Shown here: piece after piece, positions 58,393 to 64,000 of the stretch
How the letters are laid out: every line of letters begins with the position of its first letter
Numbering within the stretch: position 1 is the first letter of the stretch
DNA from: Streptomyces abyssomicinicus
GTDB lineage: Bacteria > Actinomycetota > Actinomycetes > Streptomycetales > Streptomycetaceae
DNA: 64,000 nt
Assembly (NCBI RefSeq): GCF_008974245.1
Contig: NZ_BBZI01000009.1
Location: forward strand, 538,656-602,655
Direction of reading: 5' to 3'
The notes under the pieces: generated by a model
The model's database searches: none
Told to the model about the DNA's origin: nothing
The model's input: the letters and a program-made list of their open reading frames with translations, nothing else
Position numbers and translations under genes: made by a program

Positions 58393-59790
58393 ATGGTGAA
58401 GGAGCGCACCCGGGTGCTGGTGGTGGGCGGCGGCTGTGTCGGCATGAACGCGGCCCTGCGGCTGCAGCGACGCCTGCGCGCGGAGCTCCGGTCCGGCGCC
58501 GTGGAGGTCGTCCTGGTCACGGCCGATCCGTACATGACGTATCAGCCGTTCCTCCCCGAGGCCGCCGCCGGGTCGATCTCCCCGCGCCACGTCGTGGTGC
58601 CGCTGCGCCGCGTCCTCGACGACTGCCGGGTGGTCGTCGGCGAGGTCACGGGCATCGACCACGGCCGGCGCCTCGCCCGGTACACCACCGCCGCCTCCGC
58701 CGAGCGGGCCGCCCGCAACCCGTCGGCACCCGGCGGCGAGTCGATCGGCTACGACGAGCTGGTCCTCGCCCCCGGTTCGGTCTCCCGCACCCTCCCCGTG
58801 CCCGGCCTGGCCGACCACGGCATCGGCTTCCGGACCGTGGAGGAGGCCATCGGCCTGCGCAACCACGTGCTGGAGCAGCTGGACATCGCCGCCTCCACCC
58901 GCGACCCCGCGGTCCGTGAGGCTGCCCTGACCTTCGTCTTCGTCGGGGCCGGATACGCCGGCGTGGAGGCGCTCGCCGAACTGGAGGACATGGCGCGGTA
59001 CGCGGTCCGGCACTACAACACCATCGCCCCCGAGGACCTGCGCTGGGTCCTGGTCGAGGCGTCCGACCGGATCCTCCCCGAGGTCGACGCGCGCCTCGCC
59101 CGGTACGCACTCACCCAGCTTCGCCGCCGCAGCGTGGACGTGCGGCTGTCCACCCGGTTGTATTCCTGCACCGACCGTGTCGTGATGCTCGACGACGGCG
59201 CGCGGCTGCCCGCGCGCACCCTCGTGTGGACCACCGGTGTGCGTCCCTCCCCGCTGCTCGCCGCCACCGGTCTGCCGCTGGACGGCCGGGGGCGCCTGCG
59301 CTGCACCGAGCACCTCGCCGTCGAGGGCGTTCCGCACGCCTGGGCGGCCGGCGACGCGGCCGCGGTCCCCGACATCACCGCCGCCGCGCCGGGCGCGACC
59401 GTGGCCCCCAACGCCCAGCACGCGGTCCGCCAGGCCCGGGTCCTCGGCGACAACCTGGTGCGCAGCCTGCGGGGCGAGCCGCCGGAGAGCTACGCCCACG
59501 CCCATCTCGGCGCGGTCGCCTCCCTCGGTCTGCGCAAAGGCGTCGCCCAGCTCCGCGGCCGCCGGCTCACCGGGCGCCCCGCCTGGCTGCTGCACCGCGC
59601 CTATCACCTGGGCCGTCTGCCCACCCTCAACCGCAAGGCGCGGGTGCTCGCCGAATGGACCCTCGCCGGTCTCTTCGCCCGCGAGATCGTCTCCCTCGGC
59701 TCGCTGGAGCATCCCCGAGCGGAGTTCGAACGGGCCGTCGGTGGAAAGCATTCCGACGGCCCGTCGGACGACCCGAACGGGTCCATCTGA
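58393..59790 (+). CDS. ndh: Type II NADH dehydrogenase (FAD-dependent)
   Basis: This 465-aa single-subunit respiratory dehydrogenase transfers electrons from NADH to quinone without proton pumping. The FAD loop is VLVVGGGCVGMNAALRL (about residues 8-24). YMTYQPFLPEAAAGS, YDELVLAPGSVSRTLPVPGL and the NAD loop FVFVGAGYAGVEALAELEDM follow. FAD-contact AWAAGDAAAVPD lies near 320, and the C-terminal LGAVASLGLRKGVAQLRG segment and amphipathic tail anchor it to the membrane. ATG at 58393 follows GGGAGG closely; GTG at 58396 is equally possible. It is divergent from atrA. Confidence 0.92.
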   Translation: MVKERTRVLVVGGGCVGMNAALRLQRRLRAELRSGAVEVVLVTADPYMTYQPFLPEAAAGSISPRHVVVPLRRVLDDCRVVVGEVTGIDHGRRLARYTTAASAERAARNPSAPGGESIGYDELVLAPGSVSRTLPVPGLADHGIGFRTVEEAIGLRNHVLEQLDIAASTRDPAVREAALTFVFVGAGYAGVEALAELEDMARYAVRHYNTIAPEDLRWVLVEASDRILPEVDARLARYALTQLRRRSVDVRLSTRLYSCTDRVVMLDDGARLPARTLVWTTGVRPSPLLAATGLPLDGRGRLRCTEHLAVEGVPHAWAAGDAAAVPDITAAAPGATVAPNAQHAVRQARVLGDNLVRSLRGEPPESYAHAHLGAVASLGLRKGVAQLRGRRLTGRPAWLLHRAYHLGRLPTLNRKARVLAEWTLAGLFAREIVSLGSLEHPRAEFERAVGGKHSDGPSDDPNGSI

Positions 59791-59952
59791 CCGGACGGAG
59801 GAACTCCGCAAACGCGCCAGGCGTCCAACGGATGTCGGTGCAAACCGCCCCGGACCGCTCCGGGACTGCCACACTTATCCACCGTCCGCGGCGGCCGGCG
59901 AACCGGCCGCATTCCGGAGCAGGCCGGAGACGACAACCCGAGGCAAGGATTC

Positions 59953-61656
59953 GTGAACTTCACGCGCTGGAGCGCCCGGCTCCCCGGAACGCAGCGCCGC
60001 GCCGCAGCGCGGGCGGGAACAAACCCTTCCCCGGACCGAGGGGCCCCGGACCGGGAGGCCCAGGACCGAGGAGCCCCGGACGGTGGTGCCCCGGCCCGCC
60101 GGGCCGACGGGTCCGTCCCCGCCGCCCGGGCCGAACGGCCCGGCGATCCGCGCCGGCCCGGCGCCACCGCCGTCGAGGACCTCGCCGTCCACGACGTCCT
60201 GGACCGCGTCCCCGCCCTCGTCGCCCTGGTCCACGGCACGGACCACCGTGTCGCCTACGTGAACGCCGCCTACACCGCCGCCTTCGGGCCCCGCGGACCG
60301 GGAGAACCGGCCCGTGACGGCCTCCCGGAACTCGTCGAGATCGGCCTGCTCCCCCTCCTCGACCAGGTCCTGCGCAGCGGCCGCCCGCGCACCCTGAAGT
60401 CCCGCAAGGCCCCCGACGGCCACTGCTACACCTTCACCTGCACCCCCGTGGACGTGGCGGGCGAGCGGCACGGCGGCGTGCTGATCTTCGCCGCCGACGT
60501 CACCGACCACGCCGAGGCCGCCGAGCGGCTGCGCGCCAGCGAGCGCCGGCAGCGCGAGACCGCGGTGACCCTCCAGCGCTCCCTGCTCCCGCAGGAGCTG
60601 GAACAGCCGGACGACCTGCGCATCGCCGCCACCTACCACCCCGGCGGCACCGAGGCCGCGGTCGGCGGGGACTGGTACGACGTGATCACCCTCGGCGGCG
60701 GCCGTACGGCACTGGTCATCGGCGACGTGATGGGCCGCGGGGTCCGCGCCGCCGCGGTGATGGGACAGCTGCGCACGGCGGTCCGCGCCTACGCCCGCCT
60801 CGACCTTCCGCCGCACGAGGTGCTCCAGCTGCTGGACGGCCTGGCCTCCGAGATCGACGCCAACCAGATCGCCACCTGCGTCTACGCGGTGCACGACCCC
60901 AACGAGGGCCGCCTGGTCTACGCCTCGGCCGGCCACCTGCCGATCCTGGTCCGCGACGCGAGCGGCGAGGTCGTCCGCACGGAGGAGCCCACCGGCCCGC
61001 CACTCGGCGCGGGCGGCTGGGTGCACGGCTCCGCGTCGGTGCCGCTGACCCCCGGCTCCACCGCCGTCCTCTACACCGACGGCCTCGTCGAGCGGCGCGA
61101 CAAGGACCTCGACGAGGGCATCACCGCGCTGGAGCGGGCGCTGGCGGGCGCCGGCGGAAGCCCCCAGGTGATCTGCGACCGCCTGATGCGCTCCGCGGGC
61201 GTCACCGCCGACCACGACGACGACGTGGCGGTGCTCGTCCTCCAGCACCCCGAGCGCACGGGAGCCGAGGCCGACCTCTTCCGCAACGCCGAGCTGGAAC
61301 TCCTGGGCGGAGCCGAGGCCGCCCCGCACGCCCGAGCCTTCACCTCGGGCGTCCTCACCAGCTGGCGGTTCCCGCCGGACCTCTGCGACCTGGGCGTACT
61401 GGCGGCCAGCGAGCTGGTCGCCAACTCGCTCCAGCACGGCATCCCCCCGATGCGCCTGCGCCTGCGCCGCACCGACCGCCGCCTGATCGTCGAGGTCACC
61501 GACGCCGACGACCACCTCCCGCGACGGCGCCGCGCCGAACCGGGCGACGAGTCGGGGAGGGGCATCGCCATCGTGGCCACCATCAGTTCCAGCTGGGGCT
61601 GCCGCCGCACCCCGGGCGGCGGCAAGGCCGTCTGGTGCGAGTTCGCACTGCGCTGA
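59953..61656 (+). CDS. PAS-PP2C-HATPase regulator (SpoIIE-type phosphatase)
   Basis: A 567-aa cytoplasmic signalling protein. A disordered Arg/Pro/Gly-rich N-terminus (1-75, with GAPDREAQDRGAPDGGAP) precedes a PAS domain (about 78-195: RVAYVNAAYTAAFGPRGPGE and FTCTPVDVAGERHGGVLIFA). A SpoIIE/RsbU phosphatase follows (about 205-420: VGGDWYDVI, IGDVMGRGVRAAAVM, YTDGLVERRD, DDDVAVLVL). The C-terminal HATPase_c anti-sigma-kinase-like domain (about 440-565) shows ASELVANSLQHG and GRGIAIVATISSSWG. Combining kinase and phosphatase for anti-anti-sigma control in one chain is common in Streptomyces. GTG start. Confidence 0.93.
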   Translation: MNFTRWSARLPGTQRRAAARAGTNPSPDRGAPDREAQDRGAPDGGAPARRADGSVPAARAERPGDPRRPGATAVEDLAVHDVLDRVPALVALVHGTDHRVAYVNAAYTAAFGPRGPGEPARDGLPELVEIGLLPLLDQVLRSGRPRTLKSRKAPDGHCYTFTCTPVDVAGERHGGVLIFAADVTDHAEAAERLRASERRQRETAVTLQRSLLPQELEQPDDLRIAATYHPGGTEAAVGGDWYDVITLGGGRTALVIGDVMGRGVRAAAVMGQLRTAVRAYARLDLPPHEVLQLLDGLASEIDANQIATCVYAVHDPNEGRLVYASAGHLPILVRDASGEVVRTEEPTGPPLGAGGWVHGSASVPLTPGSTAVLYTDGLVERRDKDLDEGITALERALAGAGGSPQVICDRLMRSAGVTADHDDDVAVLVLQHPERTGAEADLFRNAELELLGGAEAAPHARAFTSGVLTSWRFPPDLCDLGVLAASELVANSLQHGIPPMRLRLRRTDRRLIVEVTDADDHLPRRRRAEPGDESGRGIAIVATISSSWGCRRTPGGGKAVWCEFALR

Positions 61657-61718
61657 TCACGGTGCGGCGCACCGCGGGAAGCGCGGAGCCGCGGGGGCCC
61701 GGTGCCCGCCCCTGGGCG

Positions 61719-63008
61719 TCAGGCGTCCGCACCCACCGGCGCGGCCGGCGGCGAGGCGGGCGCGCCCTGCGCCACGATCCGGCTGCGCCAGGCGTAGGGG
61801 TGGTTCTGCGCCGGGGTGAGCCGCCGTTCCAGCATGATCGCCAGTCCGGCCATGCCCACGCAGAACACCATCATCAGCACGACGTACGGTCCGTGCAGCG
61901 AGGCGCCCATCGGCCCGCCCACGGCCGGACCGATCGCCAGAGCCAGCTGCTTGACCAGTGCGAAGGCCGAGTTGTACTGCCCGGCGAGCCCGGTCGGAGC
62001 GAGGTCCGCGACCAGCGGCGCCAAGGTCGGCGAGAGCAGCGCCTCACCCAGGCCGAAGAGCGCGTACACGGAGATGAACGAGACCGTCGCGACGGCCTGG
62101 CTGACGTCGGCCAGCCCGGAGAACCCGGCGACCGCCCAGGCGAAGGTCCACAGCAGACCCACCGCCGCGATCACGCGGGAGCGCCGGCGCCGCTCGACGA
62201 AGCGCAGCACCAGGAACTGGGCGAGCACGATCACCGCCGTGTTGGCGGCCAGCGCCGTGCCCAGCGTGGACGTCGAGATGCCGGCGGCCTCCACGCCGTA
62301 GGCGCTCAGCCCCGACTCGAACTGTCCGTAGCAGGCGAAGAAGAGCACGAAGCCGAGGACGCACAGCCACACCATGGCCCGGTTGCGCATTAGCGAACGC
62401 CAGTCGGCCTTGACCGCGGGGACCTCCTCGGGCGAGCCGTCCGGCAGCCCGGCCCTCGGCAGCCGCGTCGTCGCCATCAGGCCGGTCAGCAGCACGAACA
62501 TCGCCGCCTGGATGGAGAACAGCAGAGTGAACGAGCTGGGCCGCGTCGGGTCCACCAGGTGGCCGCCGATCAGGCCACCGACGCCCAGCCCCAGGTTCTG
62601 CAGGAAGAACTGGGTGGCGAACGCCCGCGTGCGCGAGGCCGTGGACGAGCAGTCGACGACCAGCGTGGCGAGCGCGGGCTGCATCACGGCCTGGCCGGCG
62701 CCGAGCAGCGCCGCCGACAGCAGCACCGTGCCCGCGCCGGCCGACAGGCCGAGCGCCAGCGAGCCGCCCGCGGCGGCCACCAGCGAACCGATCAGCACCG
62801 GCAGCGCGCCGCGCGAGACGATGGCCCGCCCGGCGAACGGGAGCACGATCAGGGCGGCCACCGCGAACACCGCGAGGACCAGCCCCGCCGTCACGGAGCC
62901 GAGCCCTCGCACCTGTGCCACGTAGACGTACAGATACGGAACGGTGAAACCCAGACCGAACGCACTGAGTGCGCTGCCCACCTGGATCCGCCGCATCGCC
63001 TTGCTCAC
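61719..63008 (-). CDS. Major facilitator superfamily transporter
   Basis: A 429-aa transporter with 12 predicted membrane segments in two halves. The first runs ALSAFGLGFTVPYLYVYVAQ to ALLGAGQAVMQPALATLVVD; the second starts after the cytoplasmic loop GLPDGSPEEVPAVKADWRSL. The loop motif AGRAIVSRG fits a degenerate motif A. GTG at 63008 (SKAMRRIQVGSALSAFG) is chosen as the conserved start. It is divergent from a MarR-family regulator with an inverted-repeat site between, the usual arrangement for drug-efflux control. The substrate is unknown. Confidence 0.92.
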   Translation of the reverse strand: MSKAMRRIQVGSALSAFGLGFTVPYLYVYVAQVRGLGSVTAGLVLAVFAVAALIVLPFAGRAIVSRGALPVLIGSLVAAAGGSLALGLSAGAGTVLLSAALLGAGQAVMQPALATLVVDCSSTASRTRAFATQFFLQNLGLGVGGLIGGHLVDPTRPSSFTLLFSIQAAMFVLLTGLMATTRLPRAGLPDGSPEEVPAVKADWRSLMRNRAMVWLCVLGFVLFFACYGQFESGLSAYGVEAAGISTSTLGTALAANTAVIVLAQFLVLRFVERRRRSRVIAAVGLLWTFAWAVAGFSGLADVSQAVATVSFISVYALFGLGEALLSPTLAPLVADLAPTGLAGQYNSAFALVKQLALAIGPAVGGPMGASLHGPYVVLMMVFCVGMAGLAIMLERRLTPAQNHPYAWRSRIVAQGAPASPPAAPVGADA

Positions 63009-63043
63009 TGTCACCTGCCTCGCACGATCGTTAGCTCTGAACA

Positions 63044-63064
63044 CTTAGAACCTAAAGTTCGAAG
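63044..63064. promoter_or_regulatory. Candidate MarR operator
   Basis: CTTAGAAC and GTTCGAAG form an inverted repeat with one mismatch and a 5-base AT-rich spacer, midway between the divergent transporter and MarR genes. This size and place are typical for MarR-family binding sites. Confidence 0.5.
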
Positions 63065-63123
63065 CTAAACATTACATCCTCAAGGGCTTCAGGTGCGAAG
63101 CCTGTGCATGCGATACTCCGCAC

Positions 63124-63690
63124 ATGGCCGACAACTCCGCAGACCGGACTGCAGCGGCGCCCGGTGAGCCGCCGCTCGAGGAGCAGATCGCGGCCTACCA
63201 GCGCGAGTTCCAGGACCTGGATCCTCAGGTCGAGAAGGTCGTGTCGGCGTTGTCCCGGCTCAACCGCCGGATGAACGTCGCCTACAGCCGCCAGACCGCG
63301 GACCTCGGCATCAGCAACGCGGAGTGGGAGGTCCTCAAGGCATTGGTGCTCTCCGGAGCGCCCTACCGAATGGGACCCGGCGAACTGGCCAAGCGTCTCG
63401 GCCTCACGCCGGCCGCGATGACCCACCGCATCGACCGCATGGTCGCCGAGGGTCTGGTCACCCGGGAGCGCGACGAGTCCAACCGGGTCCGCGTCATCGT
63501 CGAGGTGACGCCGGTCGGCCGGGAGAAGTGGCTCGACGCCATGCGCCTGGCGAGCGTCTTCGAGGAGGACCTCCTCCAGGACCTCTCCTCCGGGGAGCGC
63601 CACACCCTCGGGGAGCTCCTCACCCGCCTCCTCATCCGCGTCGAACACGCCCAGCCGGACGCCGGCGGTCGTCTGACCGACCTGGACTGA
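63124..63690 (+). CDS. MarR-family transcriptional regulator
   Basis: This 188-aa winged helix-turn-helix dimer has an N-terminal dimerisation helix (about residues 17-55, LDPQVEKVVSALSRLNRRMN), the recognition region RMGPGELAKRLGLTPAAMTH, and the wing RIDRMVAEGLVTRERDESNR plus VRVIVEVTPVGREKW. It presumably represses itself and the divergent transporter until a ligand binds. The ATG has no ribosome-binding site; GATACT ends six bases upstream, pointing to a leaderless mRNA. Confidence 0.93.
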   Translation: MADNSADRTAAAPGEPPLEEQIAAYQREFQDLDPQVEKVVSALSRLNRRMNVAYSRQTADLGISNAEWEVLKALVLSGAPYRMGPGELAKRLGLTPAAMTHRIDRMVAEGLVTRERDESNRVRVIVEVTPVGREKWLDAMRLASVFEEDLLQDLSSGERHTLGELLTRLLIRVEHAQPDAGGRLTDLD

Positions 63691-63731
63691 GGGCGGCCCG
63701 ACCCCCGCATCGGACGTCACACCCGGGCGCC

Positions 63732-63760
63732 TTGACACGACCCCCTGCGGTCCGTAAGGT
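63732..63760 (+). promoter_or_regulatory. Strong sigma-70-type promoter, probably of an rRNA operon
   Basis: A consensus -35 TTGACA (63732-63737) and -10 TAAGGT (63755-63760) are separated by 17 bases. It is the first of two such sites ahead of the window edge. Confidence 0.65.
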
Positions 63761-63925
63761 TCTTCGAGTTGCCACCGAGCCGTCACGGTTCGCAGGCAAC
63801 CGTTCGCCGCTCTCAGCGGCACCTCACACCAAGCACGATCACTCCTCGCGAGAACTATTTCGGCATGCCCGGAATGGAATTCGCGTGGGCTCGAGGTATC
63901 CCCGCCGGACCCGAATGGGACCCGA

Positions 63926-63955
63926 TTGGGCGCCACGGGAAAGATCCGCTAAGGT
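63926..63955 (+). promoter_or_regulatory. Second promoter of the same upstream region
   Basis: TTGGGC (63926-63931) and TAAGGT (63950-63955) are 18 bases apart. The downstream sequence (GAGACGTCGGAAGGGCCC and GGAAGACAAATCCC) is like Streptomyces rRNA leaders from memory. The rRNA genes themselves would lie beyond the window. Confidence 0.55.
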
Positions 63956-64000
63956 TTGAGACGTCGGAAGGGCCCAACAGCCCGGAAGACAAATCCCGCT

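Larger units (their letters stand above)
63691..64000 (+). other. Right-edge region, likely rRNA operon leader
   Basis: 310 bases with no protein gene. They contain the two promoter-like sites above and an AT-richer patch around 63830-63880 with GGAATGGAATTCG. Confidence 0.5.

Overview
This window looks like a core-chromosome segment of a Streptomyces or very close relative. The signs are G+C-rich coding with strong G/C bias at third codon positions, many GTG (and one TTG) starts, several genes that look leaderless, and hallmark genes: bldC, an lsr2-type nucleoid protein, an atrA-like TetR regulator, valine dehydrogenase, a DUF3073 protein and a c-di-AMP-riboswitch-controlled M23 peptidase. 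From memory, the order dnaX-purD-purC-purSQL-purF-purM-vdh-bldC-hrpA-atrA-ndh is the conserved Streptomyces order; I could not check this by alignment.

Layout. 1-4.7 kb holds the tail of a probable membrane protein with a disturbed frame, a secreted FG-GAP repeat protein, an AraC-type regulator, an FMN reductase and a divergent XRE regulator. 4.73-7.45 kb is a small island bounded by a 55-bp perfect direct repeat; the right copy is the 3' part of an intact tRNA-Ser(GGA). It holds an antitoxin/PIN-toxin pair, a small secreted protein and an unknown protein, has no integrase, and carries near-identical 23-bp sequences just inside each end. 7.5-16.8 kb holds the SRP RNA gene, dnaX, purD, a degenerate M48-like membrane protein, a dimethylformamidase-like protein and purC. 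16.8-21.2 kb holds a histidine kinase/response regulator pair and an ABC exporter, flanked by two identical tRNA-Gly(GCC) genes, followed by tRNA-Gly(TCC) and lsr2.

22-29.4 kb completes the purine block (purS-purQ-purL overlapping, a mycothiol-type family protein, purF, purM). Together with purD and purC, most of de novo IMP synthesis is encoded here. 29.6-33.4 kb holds a DUF3073 protein, vdh, a conserved hypothetical and bldC. 33.9-38.6 kb holds hrpA between two tRNA-Asp genes, with tRNA-Phe and tRNA-Glu. 38.7-50.2 kb holds a metallophosphoesterase, a small metallopeptidase, a lipoprotein, a DEAD-box helicase with a long RGG-like tail, tRNA-Lys, a RibD-like protein with reversed domain order, initiator tRNA, a membrane SpoIIE-type phosphatase, the riboswitch with its M23 peptidase, an aldo/keto reductase and trmB.

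50.4-64 kb is rich in regulation: an NsdA/SpaA-type HTH-TPR protein, an asparagine-synthetase-like protein with an altered ATP loop, a 40-bp tandem repeat, an ECF sigma factor fused to a zinc finger, membrane anchor and carbohydrate-binding module, atrA divergent from a type II NADH dehydrogenase, a PAS-PP2C-HATPase phosphatase, and an MFS exporter divergent from a MarR regulator. The final 310 bases carry two strong promoter-like sites that look like the start of an rRNA operon running off the right edge.

The most unusual items are the integrase-less tRNA-Ser island with its paired inner repeats, the reversed RibD-like fusion, the asparagine-synthetase homologue lacking the PP-loop aspartate, the membrane-anchored sigma factor and the M48-like protein without a catalytic motif.
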